Below, in pieces: positions 1-8,688 of a stretch of DNA of 64,000 bases (its first letter is position 1; each line of letters begins with the position of its first letter). The position numbers and the translations under genes were made by a program. Source of the stretch: an uncultured Dehalococcoidia bacterium (lineage in GTDB: Bacteria > Chloroflexota > Dehalococcoidia > Lucifugimonadales > UBA3495); assembly GCA_958296225.1 (NCBI GenBank), contig OY282456.1, forward strand, positions 992,001-1,056,000, given 5' to 3'. The notes below the pieces were generated by a model. That model saw only the letters and a program-made list of their open reading frames with translations, was not told the origin of the DNA and did not search any database.

Positions 1-1145
1 TCGCTGAAGTTGGCGGCCACGTCAATGACCTTCGAGGCGCCCACTTTCAGCGTTTCGTTTTCAATGGTGCCCACGGCGACCGGGGCATTGGCGTCCACCG
101 TTACGCCGAAGGTCTGCATCGCCTCGAGGCCGGTGCTGTCGGTGGCCGTAACCGTGACGGTGGCCGAACCCGCGGCAACGCCGGTAACGGTTACCATGCT
201 GCCGTCAATGGCAACGGTGGCCACGGCGGTGTTGCTGGACATGGCGGCGTAGCTCAGCGTGTCCCCGTCGGGGTCGCTGAAGTTGCCGGACACGTCAATG
301 GCCTCCGAGGCGTCCTCTCTCAGCGTTACGTCTGCAATGGTGCCCACGGCGACCGGGGCATTGGTGACGGCTTCCACCGTTACCGCGATGCGCTGCGTGG
401 CGCTGGCGCCGTCGGGGTCGGTGGCCGTAACGGTAATGCTCGTCGTGCCCAGGCCGGCGGCGGTGACCGTAACCATGCTGCCCGCAACGCTGGCGGTGGC
501 AACATCGGGGTTGGCAACCCGCGCCCGGTAGGTCAGCGTATCGCCGTCAGCGTCGCGGAAGTTGCCGGACACGTCAATGGGCTCCGAGGAGGCGCCCATC
601 ATCAGCGTTACGGCGTCAATGGCGCCCACGGCGGTGGGGGCATTGTTGGCGGCCTCCACCCTTACCGCGATGCTCTGCGTGGCGCTCTCGCCGTCGGGGT
701 CGGTGGCCTGTACCAGGACATTAGCCCGGCCAACCTCTCCGGCGAGAATGGTCACCACGCTGCCGTTGACAAAAGTCTGGGCAACTGCCTCGTTGCTGGA
801 CCGCGCCGTGTAGCTCAGATCGTCCCCGTCCGGGTCAGAGAATGCGCCGGACACGTCAACCCTGGTCGCGGCGTCGCCCACGGTCAGCATTACCGCAGCC
901 AACTCGCTCGCTACGGTAGGCGCCCGGTTCGGCGCTGCCGGCGGTGGGGGCGGGGGCGGGGGCGAACCCGGGTCCGGCGTCGCCGTGGGCGTCGTCCCCG
1001 GCGGGGGCGGCGGCGGCGGCGGAACCTGCGCCTGGGCGGTTCCCGGCAGCGCCGACAACACCACAAACGCGGCCAGTATCCCGATGACGGCGAGCGCCAT
1101 CACCACCGACACCGGCCAGATGTGCTTTCTGGTTGTGTTTTTCAT
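1..1145 (-). CDS. secreted multi-domain Ig/cadherin-like repeat protein (partial, C-terminus outside window)
   Basis: The visible 381 residues start at an ATG preceded by AAAGGGG ten bases upstream. Residues 1-40 are a signal peptide (basic start, long hydrophobic core, ending near GTAQAQ). Residues 41-72 are a proline-rich linker with two runs of eight prolines. From about residue 73 there are tandem domains of about 90-95 residues, three complete and a fourth cut by the left edge. Each begins N-A-P-x-A-V-G, has D-V-S-G-x-F-x-D-x-D-G-D and ends in T-A-T-D-x-x-G. This is the pattern of bacterial Ig-like/cadherin-like adhesive domains, so a cell-surface or extracellular role is likely; no ligand can be named. 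The neighbouring gene at 1260-3608 carries one copy of the same domain, so the two are probably related envelope proteins. The exact domain family was not tested. Confidence 0.85.
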   Translation of the reverse strand, partial: MKNTTRKHIWPVSVVMALAVIGILAAFVVLSALPGTAQAQVPPPPPPPPGTTPTATPDPGSPPPPPPPPAAPNRAPTVASELAAVMLTVGDAATRVDVSGAFSDPDGDDLSYTARSSNEAVAQTFVNGSVVTILAGEVGRANVLVQATDPDGESATQSIAVRVEAANNAPTAVGAIDAVTLMMGASSEPIDVSGNFRDADGDTLTYRARVANPDVATASVAGSMVTVTAAGLGTTSITVTATDPDGASATQRIAVTVEAVTNAPVAVGTIADVTLREDASEAIDVSGNFSDPDGDTLSYAAMSSNTAVATVAIDGSMVTVTGVAAGSATVTVTATDSTGLEAMQTFGVTVDANAPVAVGTIENETLKVGASKVIDVAANFS

Positions 1146-1259
1146 TTGACAAAATCCCCTTTGAGATTGTCGTTGCCAACCGTCCGGAACGGCCCCGGCT
1201 GCCTGCCGGCCCCGGAGCCGCGCCCCGGACAGTTATTCTGGGTATGCTCTTGGTCTCGC

Positions 1260-3608
1260 TTACTGGACGCTCGCGGTGGCCCAAGGGGCCCAGCTGGACC
1301 ATTTGGTGGACATACCGTCAGCGCTGGCCTGGCCGGCAATGACGGTGAACAAGTACTCGCCGCTGGTCAGGTCGGTGACCATAACCATACCGGCGTCGCC
1401 GGCGGCCGAGGTGAACTTGCCGCCCGAGCCGTCCCTGTTCATCGAGTACACATAGTGCACCGTGGCGTTGGCCGCCGGCGTCCAGGACACGGTGGCCGAG
1501 CCGGTTCCGCCCGTGGCGCTCAGGCCCGTGGGGTTGCCCAGCGAAGTGTCGGGCACCGTCACCGCGATGCTCTGCCGCGCGCTGGCGCCTTCGGGGTCCG
1601 TGGCCGTCACGGTAATGGTGGTCATCCCCGCGCCAACGGCGGTGACCGTAACCATGCTGCCCGCCACGCTGGCGGTGGCAACGCGGCTGTTTGCGGAGCG
1701 CACCGTGTAGGTCAGCGTATCGTCCATGTCAGCGTCGCTGAACGCGCCGGACACGTCAATAGCCTCCGAGGTGGCGCCCATAGCCAGCGTTATGGCGTCA
1801 AGGGAACCCACGGCGGTCGGGGCAGAGTTCCTCATCCCGAAGGTAACGTTCTTGGTGGCCGACAGGCCGCCGGAGCCGCTGAGGATGATGTTGACCGGGG
1901 TGCCCTGCCTGGCGTCGGCCGGCATCACCACCGTGAAGGTGCCCAGGCCGGTGTTGGCAAAGACTATGTTGCCGCTGTTGTCCAGGCCGGAAACGCTCAC
2001 GTCGCCGATGGTGCGCACAATCACACGAACCTTGACGCCGGTGGAGACGGTGGTCGGGACGTCGGTAGGAACGTTGCCGCCGGCGTCGGTGGCCATGACC
2101 GTGTAGTCGGCCACGCCGATGGCGCCGTCAATCACGTCCGGCCCGGAGATTACCAGCTTACTGGTCTTGCCGGCGACGGTGAAGGAAACGGTAGTCTCGG
2201 CGTCCTCGTTCGTGTCCTCAACCTTGATGTCGTAGGTGCCCAGACCGGCGCCGGCAGCGACCGCGACAATTGCCGTTTCGAGGCCAGTCTGGGTATCGGT
2301 TGCAGGCGATTCGGCAGCGTCGGGGCTTTTAACGGCTTCGGCGCCCTCGCCGACCAGGGCGCCCTCGGCGTCGTCGTCGGCAGGCTCCCACTTAAAGCTC
2401 ACCACCTCGTTGCCGGCCGAGTCAGTGGTTTTGCCGGCGATGATGAAGCGGTCGCCCGGCTCCACGGCGGTGAGTTCCTTGGGGTCGTCGCTGGTGGCGC
2501 TGGTGCCCAGTGCGGTCACTTCTTCGTCGCATCCGTTGGCGCTGTCGTCGCCCTCGCCGGCGTCGTCGCCGCAGGAGTAAGCCTTGACTTCAACCGCGGC
2601 GGCGTCGCCTGGGCGCACAATGTAGGTGCTTATGGTCAGGCCACCAAAAACGCCGGTGACTTTAGTCCTGACCGCGCCGGTTTCCGGAAGACCTTCTACG
2701 GTGATGGTTGCACCACCGCTGGGGACCCCGTTGGCTAGCAGCACACGGTGGGTTTTCGGGTCGATCTGGCTGGAATCTTTGAACTCGACACTGTCCCCGC
2801 CTTCAACGCTCAGGCCGATGTAGCCATTGAGGCCGATGCCAGCCTTGTCCTGGACCTGGACGGTTATCGTCGATTCTTGATCGTCCGAAATGGGACTCGC
2901 TGTGAGCATTGACACAGTGGTCCCGGCAGCATTCTTTTCAACCGGCGTACCCCGGAACACGACCTTGACTACCGTAGCAGCTTCATGGTCATCGGTAGCA
3001 GTGCCTTCCGTGTGCGGGAAAGCTACGGGATTGCCAGTGAGAGGAATGCCAACAGCCGTGTACACCTTGTACACGAACAGGTAAACCTCACCCTTATCAT
3101 CCGCCTGGCTCCGGTTCACGGTAACTTTCGCTGAGCCCGGCACATCACTGCCGGCCTGCGTCGTCTGTATGGGGATACGGAAGTACTCCCTGTCAACGCC
3201 CCTTTTGCCAATCCGTGTATCCGCCGTAGCGGCATCAGTGGGATCGGCATCGGGCAGACTATTGGCCCACACCCTGGGAAATTCCGTGCCGCCGGTCACG
3301 TAGATATCGGCTTCTTGGCCCTCAGGAGGAGTGGTTGCTGTGTTTTTGAATACTACGTCCACCGAATCACCGCTGACGGTGCAGCCGCCGCCGGTCACGG
3401 TTTTACCGTCAGCGTTGCCGGTACCATTCACGATGACTTCACATTTGTCGGCGGGGGTAGGAGCCTCTGTAGTAGCCGGCAGCCCCTGAGCAGCCACTGG
3501 CGGCGGCTCGAGGCTGACCAGCTGGCCGAGGGCCAGGAAGGCGGCCAGCGCGAACACCGGCGCCAGCGCCAGCACTGGCCAGAGCCGTTTTCCTTTCAAT
3601 GTTCTCAT
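1260..3608 (-). CDS. secreted surface protein with Ig/cadherin-like and C-terminal Fn3-like domains
   Basis: 782 residues when started at the ATG at 3608, which has AAGGAG ten bases upstream; the open frame extends 38 codons further but without a ribosome site. Residues 1-42 look like a signal peptide (LWPVLALAPVFALAAFLAL core). The long middle part is Thr/Val/Gly/Asp-rich beta-type sequence with several acidic stretches (around EGDDSANGCDEE). Residues of about 595-690 are one Ig/cadherin-like domain closely resembling the repeats of the gene at 1-1145. Residues 692-782 start NPTGLSATGGTGSATVSW and look like a fibronectin type III or similar beta-sandwich domain. An S-layer-like or adhesive envelope role is plausible but inferred only from architecture. 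No anchor or cell-wall sorting motif is evident at the C-terminus. Confidence 0.85.
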   Translation of the reverse strand: MRTLKGKRLWPVLALAPVFALAAFLALGQLVSLEPPPVAAQGLPATTEAPTPADKCEVIVNGTGNADGKTVTGGGCTVSGDSVDVVFKNTATTPPEGQEADIYVTGGTEFPRVWANSLPDADPTDAATADTRIGKRGVDREYFRIPIQTTQAGSDVPGSAKVTVNRSQADDKGEVYLFVYKVYTAVGIPLTGNPVAFPHTEGTATDDHEAATVVKVVFRGTPVEKNAAGTTVSMLTASPISDDQESTITVQVQDKAGIGLNGYIGLSVEGGDSVEFKDSSQIDPKTHRVLLANGVPSGGATITVEGLPETGAVRTKVTGVFGGLTISTYIVRPGDAAAVEVKAYSCGDDAGEGDDSANGCDEEVTALGTSATSDDPKELTAVEPGDRFIIAGKTTDSAGNEVVSFKWEPADDDAEGALVGEGAEAVKSPDAAESPATDTQTGLETAIVAVAAGAGLGTYDIKVEDTNEDAETTVSFTVAGKTSKLVISGPDVIDGAIGVADYTVMATDAGGNVPTDVPTTVSTGVKVRVIVRTIGDVSVSGLDNSGNIVFANTGLGTFTVVMPADARQGTPVNIILSGSGGLSATKNVTFGMRNSAPTAVGSLDAITLAMGATSEAIDVSGAFSDADMDDTLTYTVRSANSRVATASVAGSMVTVTAVGAGMTTITVTATDPEGASARQSIAVTVPDTSLGNPTGLSATGGTGSATVSWTPAANATVHYVYSMNRDGSGGKFTSAAGDAGMVMVTDLTSGEYLFTVIAGQASADGMSTKWSSWAPWATASVQ

Positions 3609-3970
3609 TTGGTAATTTCTCCTTGCAGCCGGGGGGCCGCCCCTTGCCCGGTGGCAATGGCGGGCCGGCTGGTACAAGCAGTTGGTTGTCAATTCGTTCC
3701 GCGGCCGCCGCCGGCGCAGCAACGCGCCGCCCGCAGCCGGTAGCCGGTTAGTTCAGCAGCAGCACCTCCTTTTGCACGGGCCGTCGTCCGGCCGGCAGGC
3801 AGCCGGCCCGGAAAGCCCGCGGCGTGGATTGGGATTGAGACACGCTAACGAATTGTAGCGGGAGAAACATTACGGGAGTATTACGGAGCGGCCCAAATTC
3901 AGCCCATTTTTAGAGGAATTTGAGGAAAGGCCAGCAGCAAGGGCCGTCGCCGGCGCCCACCGGGGCAAGG
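3609..3970. other. intergenic region, 362 bp
   Basis: Separates two minus-strand genes. It holds the AAGGAG site of the surface-protein gene and GC-rich inverted stretches around 3780-3825 (GGCCGTCGTCCGGCCGGCAGG). An AT-richer patch at 3840-3900 contains attgta at 3852-3857, which reads TACAAT on the minus strand and could be a -10 element for the surface-protein gene; no convincing -35 is present. No coding potential is apparent. Confidence 0.4.
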
Positions 3971-4702
3971 CTAGGGTTCCAGCCCCAGCCGCCGGCGCAA
4001 GCGGGCCAGTTCGACCTCCGCGGCGGCGCGGGCGGTTTCGGCGGCATCGCGCTGCTCCTCGGCGGCGATACGGTCATCGGCCTCCTCGTCGCCGGTCCGC
4101 AGGTAGCGCTGGGCCACCGGGTCATACCAGCGGATTTCCTGATATTCCCAGCAGACGTCCAGGTTCAGCACCTCGCTGTGTCCCCAATAACGGTCGTCGT
4201 CAACCTTGTGGATGGTGATGGGCTGGTACACCCCGTCAACCAGCCGGTCGCCGGCCAGCGGATTTGCGTAGTATTGGCCCCCAAAGGCGTCAAACCGCCA
4301 GTATTCCGGCACCCCGAACCGGGCATAATCCACGCGCTTGCCCCGTTCGTCGTTGCGCGCCGTGTTCGGAGAGGCGATTTCCAGCACGAAGTCGGGCGGC
4401 TTGCCCTGTTCCTCAATGGAATAGCCGGCCTCGGCCAGGATGCGCTCCCGGTCAACGTCAAAAGCGATAATCAGGTCGGGAACCCGCAGGTGTTCCCGCC
4501 GCGTATGGATGTTCCAGCCCACGGGAACCTCGCCGAGCACCAGGGTGGTGAGCGGAAAGCCCAGGCGCCGGCGCAAGGCCATATAATGGCTCGGTTCGGA
4601 GAGGTGTAGGATATTCTGCATATCGTCTCGGGGCGGAAACGCCGGGAACTGTCCGGCCGGCGTAATGTCGGCCAGCGGCGGCGCAGTCGGTTGGGTCGTC
4701 AT
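3971..4702 (-). CDS. Uma2-family PD-(D/E)XK nuclease-fold protein, copy 1
   Basis: 243 residues from the ATG at 4702, chosen because the paralogue immediately upstream begins with the same MTTQPTAPPLAD; the frame extends further but is not conserved. The core matches the Uma2/DUF820 family: PDLIIAF, PPDFVLEIASP and KRVDYARFGVPEYW supply the candidate acidic and lysine residues of a restriction-endonuclease-like fold. The C-terminus (from about 190) is a charged Glu/Ala/Arg helix likely to form a coiled coil. Family function is unknown; nuclease activity is only predicted. It is a tandem duplicate of the gene at 4893-5687, and the duplication includes about 60 bp of 3' flank (GAGGAATTT-AGGAAAGGCC). 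Confidence 0.85.
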   Translation of the reverse strand: MTTQPTAPPLADITPAGQFPAFPPRDDMQNILHLSEPSHYMALRRRLGFPLTTLVLGEVPVGWNIHTRREHLRVPDLIIAFDVDRERILAEAGYSIEEQGKPPDFVLEIASPNTARNDERGKRVDYARFGVPEYWRFDAFGGQYYANPLAGDRLVDGVYQPITIHKVDDDRYWGHSEVLNLDVCWEYQEIRWYDPVAQRYLRTGDEEADDRIAAEEQRDAAETARAAAEVELARLRRRLGLEP

Positions 4703-4753
4703 CTCGGGCCTCGTAGGGTAGAAAGAGTAGAACAGGATAACATTGCCGCCAGC

Positions 4754-4759
4754 ATTATA
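4754..4759 (-). promoter_or_regulatory. TATAAT -10 element for Uma2 copy 1
   Basis: TATAAT on the minus strand about 52 bases upstream of the start, in the context GGGGTATAATG that is repeated upstream of the tandem copy. No good -35 is seen. Confidence 0.5.
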
Positions 4760-4892
4760 CCCCACCCGACCCGCCGCCGCGGCGAGTCGCGCAACTGCGC
4801 CCGGGCCTTTGCCCGGCCACTAAAGCCCGCTCCCCTTGTTTGAGGAATTTCAGGAAAGGCCGGCGCCGGCGCCCGCCCCCATTCGGGCATAG

Positions 4893-5687
4893 CTAGGGTT
4901 CCAGGCCCAGCTGCCGGCGCAGGCGGGCCAGTTCGGCCTCGGCGGCGATGCGGCCTTCGCGTTCGGCGATGCGGGCGTCGCGTTCGGCGATACGGGCGTC
5001 GCGTTCGGCGTCCCGCTCGGTTTCGGCCATGTCGCGCTGCTCCTCGGCAGCGATACGGTCATCGGCCTCCTCGTCGCCGGTCCGCAGGTAGCGCTGGGCC
5101 ACCGGGTCATACCAGCGGATTTCCTGATATTCCCAGCAGACGTCCAGGTTCAGCACGTCGCTGTGTCCCCAATAACGGTCGTCGTCAACCTTGTGGATGG
5201 TGATGGGCTGGTACACCCCGTCAACCAGCCGGTCGCCGGCCAGCGGGTTTGCGTAGTATTGGCCCCCAAAGGCGTCAAACCGCCAGTATTCCGGCACCCC
5301 GAACCGGGCATAATCCACGCGCTTGCCCCGTTCGTCATTGCGGGCCGTGTTCGGAGAGGCGATTTCCAGCACGAAGTCGGGCGGCTTGCCCTGTTCGTCA
5401 ATAGAGTAGCCGGCCTCGGCCAGGATGCGCTCCCGGTCAACGTCAAAAGCAACGAGCAGGTCGGGAACCCGCAGGTGTTCCCGCCGCGTGTGAATGTTCC
5501 AGCCCACGGGAACCTCGCCGAGCACCAGGGTGGTGAGCGGAGAGCCCAGGCGCCGGCGCAAGGCCATATAGTGGCTCGGTTCGGAGAGGTGTAGGATATT
5601 CTGCATATCGTCTCGGGGCGGAAACGCCGGGAACTGTCCGGCCGGCGTAATGTCGGCCAGCGGCGGCGCAGTCGGTTGGGTCGTCAT
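4893..5687 (-). CDS. Uma2-family PD-(D/E)XK nuclease-fold protein, copy 2
   Basis: 264 residues, almost identical to the copy at 3971-4702 over the first 200. Candidate active-site residues are D76 (PDLLVAF), D104/E108 (PPDFVLEIAS) and K122. The C-terminal helix is longer than in copy 1 because of an in-frame 18-bp tandem repeat at about 4950-5030, translated as repeated ERDARIA units. Uma2 proteins are often multicopy in Chloroflexota and cyanobacteria; no partner gene is next to it. The reaction is not known. Start at 5687 is shared with its duplicate and lies 43 bases from a TATAAT. Confidence 0.85.
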   Translation of the reverse strand: MTTQPTAPPLADITPAGQFPAFPPRDDMQNILHLSEPSHYMALRRRLGSPLTTLVLGEVPVGWNIHTRREHLRVPDLLVAFDVDRERILAEAGYSIDEQGKPPDFVLEIASPNTARNDERGKRVDYARFGVPEYWRFDAFGGQYYANPLAGDRLVDGVYQPITIHKVDDDRYWGHSDVLNLDVCWEYQEIRWYDPVAQRYLRTGDEEADDRIAAEEQRDMAETERDAERDARIAERDARIAEREGRIAAEAELARLRRQLGLEP

Positions 5688-5729
5688 CTCAGTCCTCGCA
5701 AGGTGAAGTGGCCTGGCGTTGGCGCCGCC

Positions 5730-5735
5730 ATTATA
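5730..5735 (-). promoter_or_regulatory. TATAAT -10 element for Uma2 copy 2
   Basis: GGGGTATAATGGCGGC on the minus strand, 43 bases from the ATG at 5687. It matches the element before copy 1. Confidence 0.5.
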
Positions 5736-6109
5736 CCCCGTCCGGTCGCCTCCACAGCCTGGTCTGCCCCGGAGTTGAACCCGGACGCGGGCGGCCGTTG
5801 GCCCGGACGCCGGCGCAGCGCGGTGCTCCGCCCCGGCGTCCTGTATATTTAAAGGAAGTAGCTTACGGTCAGCGTTTCGTTCCCGTCTCAGTAATTTTTT
5901 GACATCGTTTCACGTGATACGAAATATTGACGTATGCCAGCGTTAGGAATACGATAATGCCAACGCCGGCGGCAGCCCATCGGTGTTAGGGCGCAAACCC
6001 GGAAAACATCGGCGCATACCGCCTCGGCGCAAAGGGCTGCTATGGCAAACCGTAATCGCCGGGGCCTTGCCGGTAAATGACCGAGTGTAGGTATTCAGGA
6101 GGAAAAAGA
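5736..6109. other. intergenic region between divergent Uma2 and DUF1800 genes
   Basis: About 375 bp with no convincing gene. The first half is GC-rich and likely holds the minus-strand Uma2 promoter. An AT-richer stretch at 5870-5960 contains TTGACA at 5900-5905 followed after 17 bp by AAATAT (5923-5928), a weak candidate promoter for the plus-strand operon. The strong ribosome site AGGAGG of the DUF1800 gene is at 6097-6102. Confidence 0.4.
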
Positions 6110-7516
6110 ATGGCAGACAAAGACATCGCTTTAATGGCCCACTTGATGCGCCGCGCCGGTTTTGGGGCGACGTATGAAGAACTGGAGGCCCGTGCCGCCA
6201 AGGGTTACGAGGCCACCGTGGAGGAACTGCTGCACCCGGACACGCAGCCCGCGCTCGACCGCGACCTGCTGATGCGCTATCAGCCGCAGTGGGTATCCCA
6301 GGCCGGACTGGAAGGCCAGCAGGAAGAATGGACCTTCCGGATGATTAACACCAGGCGTCCCCTGGAAGAGAAAATCGCCCTCTTCTGGCATCAAATCTTC
6401 TGCACCGGCCATGCCAAGTGCGAGTACCCCAAGCAGCAGCAGATTGAGCTGGAAATGTTCCGCACCATGGGCATGGGCAACTTCTCCAACCTGCTGCTGG
6501 GCCTGGCTATGGACCCGGCGATGGTGTTCTACCTGGACAACTGCATGAGCCACAAGGACGCCATCAACGAAAACTGGGGCCGCGAGCTCCTGGAACTCTT
6601 CTCCATGGGCGTCGGTATGGATGGCGCGGCCAACTATTCCGAGGACGACGTGCAGGAATGCGCCCGCGCCTTCACCGGCTGGACGGTGACCAACTCCATT
6701 CCCCGCTACCCCTATGGCAAGTACGAGGCCGCCTTCATCTACGACCCGTCAGACCACGACTACGGCGCGAAGACCTTCCTGGGTGAAACCGGCAACTGGA
6801 ACGGCGAGGACATCGTCCGGATTGTCGCCCGGCAGCCCGCCACCGCCCGGTTCATCGCCCGGCATATGTACAACTTCTTCGTCGCCGACGAGCCTCAGGT
6901 TCCGGCCTGGCAAAACACGCCGCCCCGCGACCCCGAAGCCGTCAAGATGCTGGAAGACGAGTACTTCCGCTCCAACTACGACATCCGCTCGATGCTGCGG
7001 GTGCTGTTCAACTCCGACTTCTTCAAGGATGCCCGTTTCACCAAGGTGAAGAGCCCCACCGAAACCGTGGTCGGCACCATGCGCCTGGTTGGCGACTTTG
7101 ATATGCCCAAACCCGGTTTGAACGCCATGACCCTGACCATCCGCTACATGGGCCAGGACCTGCTCAACCCGCCGACGGTAGAGGGCTGGCATACCGGCCG
7201 GGAGTGGATTGACAGCGGCACCCTCGTGGAGCGCATCAACTTCACCGCCGACGCCGTGGGCAACACCTCGCATCGCGGCGTGCAGGCCATCATCAACCGC
7301 CTGGGTTCCGAGGGCGACACCATCTCGTCGGAGCGGCTGGTGGACGGCTGCCTCGAAATGCTCGGCTCCTACGAGCTGGCCGACGTTACCCGCAACGAGC
7401 TGGTCTCCCTGGCCGACAGCGAAGGCGAGCTGCGAACCGGCACCGATGAGTTCGGCCAGCGGGTCGGCCAGATGCTGCAGTCCATCGTGGCCACCACCGA
7501 GTACCTATTCGCCTAA
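6110..7516 (+). CDS. DUF1800 family protein
   Basis: 468 residues from the ATG at 6110, with AGGAGG seven bases upstream; an upstream in-frame start would add eleven residues but bypass this site. Family hallmarks are present: an N-terminal HLMRRAGFGAT segment, the RPLEEKIALFWHQIFCTG region, SNLLLGLAMDPAMVFYLDN, WGRELLELFSMGV, CARAFTGW and a C-terminal LNPPTVEGWHTGREW. DUF1800 proteins are almost always encoded beside a DUF1501 protein, as here. The biochemical role is unknown. Many relatives carry a signal peptide; this one begins MADKDIALMAHLM and shows none, so a cytoplasmic location is inferred. Confidence 0.9.
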   Translation: MADKDIALMAHLMRRAGFGATYEELEARAAKGYEATVEELLHPDTQPALDRDLLMRYQPQWVSQAGLEGQQEEWTFRMINTRRPLEEKIALFWHQIFCTGHAKCEYPKQQQIELEMFRTMGMGNFSNLLLGLAMDPAMVFYLDNCMSHKDAINENWGRELLELFSMGVGMDGAANYSEDDVQECARAFTGWTVTNSIPRYPYGKYEAAFIYDPSDHDYGAKTFLGETGNWNGEDIVRIVARQPATARFIARHMYNFFVADEPQVPAWQNTPPRDPEAVKMLEDEYFRSNYDIRSMLRVLFNSDFFKDARFTKVKSPTETVVGTMRLVGDFDMPKPGLNAMTLTIRYMGQDLLNPPTVEGWHTGREWIDSGTLVERINFTADAVGNTSHRGVQAIINRLGSEGDTISSERLVDGCLEMLGSYELADVTRNELVSLADSEGELRTGTDEFGQRVGQMLQSIVATTEYLFA

Positions 7517-7535
7517 CCAAAGAAGGGGGAAAGAT

Positions 7536-8669
7536 ATGACATCCACCAAGAAAGACCCGGTGCTGGTGGTCCTCCAGCTTTCCGGGGGCAACGATGCCCT
7601 CAACACCATCGTCCCTTACGGCGACCCCCTGTACCTGGACAACCGGCCCAACGTGCGAATTCCCATCGACCAGGTTCTGCCCATCAACGACCGGATTGGC
7701 TTCAACCCGGCCATGGCCCCGATGAAGCGCCTGTACGACGAGGGCAAGGTTGCCATCATCCAGGGCGTGGGCTACCCCAACCCCAGCCGTTCCCACTTCC
7801 GCTCCATGGACATCTGGCACACCTGCGAGCCGGATAAGGTGGGCGACGAAGGCTGGCTGGGCCGGGCCGTGCGCGACCTGGACCCTGAGAAGGAAAACGT
7901 GCTCACCGGCGTGAACTTTGGCCGCGGCCTGCCCCGGTCACTGGTGGCCCCCGGCGTGCCGGTGGCCTCGGTGGGCAACCTGGAAACCTACGGCGTGCTG
8001 ACCGGCATTGAGCTTGAGGAACAGCGGAACAAGGCCCTCGACGTGTTCTCCCGGGTCTATTCGCCGATGATTGGCCAGGGGCCGGTGCTGGACTACTTCG
8101 CCCAGACCGGGCTGGACGCCCTGGAAGGCGCCGACATTCTCAGCACCGCCCCCGCCATGTATTCCTCATCCGTGGAATACGGCGGCGACACCGTTGCCCA
8201 GTATATGCGCAACATCGCCCAGGTGCATCTGGCGGGGCTGGGCACGCGGGTGCTTTACACCACCGCGCCCTACAACAGCTTCGACACCCACGCCGGCGAA
8301 CTGGCGAACCACACCCGCCTGTGGACGGAAACCTCCCACGCCGTGGCCGACTTCTACGACGACCTGAAGGAGCACCACGCCGGCGACAACGTGGTGCTGC
8401 TGGTCTTTACCGAGTTCGGACGCCGCGTCCACGACAACGGCTCCGGCACCGACCACGGTTCCGGCGGCGTGGCCTTCCTGGTGGGCGATTCCGTCAAGGG
8501 CGGCCTTTACGGCGAATATCCCTCGCTGGAACAGGACAAGCTGCTGGAAGGGGATTTGCACTTCAACAACGACTTCCGCGGCCTCTACTCCACCCTCCTG
8601 GAGCAGTGGATGGGGCTGGACGCCAAGTCCATCGTCAACGGCGAGTTCGAGCAGATGGACTTCATTTAG
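7536..8669 (+). CDS. DUF1501 family protein
   Basis: 377 residues, start at 7536 after an AAGGGGGAAAG ribosome site, 19 bases after the DUF1800 stop. Recognised by VLQLSGGNDALNTIVPYGD, the DHGSGG motif near residue 305 and the overall similarity to the DUF1501 (alkaline phosphatase/sulfatase-like) family. Residues such as D and H in TEFGRRVHDNGSG and TDHGSGG are the likely metal or catalytic residues. Relatives usually have a Tat signal; none is visible here. It forms an operon with the genes before and after. The enzymatic activity is not established for the family. Confidence 0.9.
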   Translation: MTSTKKDPVLVVLQLSGGNDALNTIVPYGDPLYLDNRPNVRIPIDQVLPINDRIGFNPAMAPMKRLYDEGKVAIIQGVGYPNPSRSHFRSMDIWHTCEPDKVGDEGWLGRAVRDLDPEKENVLTGVNFGRGLPRSLVAPGVPVASVGNLETYGVLTGIELEEQRNKALDVFSRVYSPMIGQGPVLDYFAQTGLDALEGADILSTAPAMYSSSVEYGGDTVAQYMRNIAQVHLAGLGTRVLYTTAPYNSFDTHAGELANHTRLWTETSHAVADFYDDLKEHHAGDNVVLLVFTEFGRRVHDNGSGTDHGSGGVAFLVGDSVKGGLYGEYPSLEQDKLLEGDLHFNNDFRGLYSTLLEQWMGLDAKSIVNGEFEQMDFI

Positions 8670-8688
8670 CCGACACTGTGAGGTGATT

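Noticed and set aside
1122..2738. Long plus-strand open frame of 538 codons opposite the surface-protein genes
   Set aside because: It is Gly/His/Arg-rich antisense of real coding sequence, typical of high-GC shadows. The minus strand has signal peptides, domains and ribosome sites.
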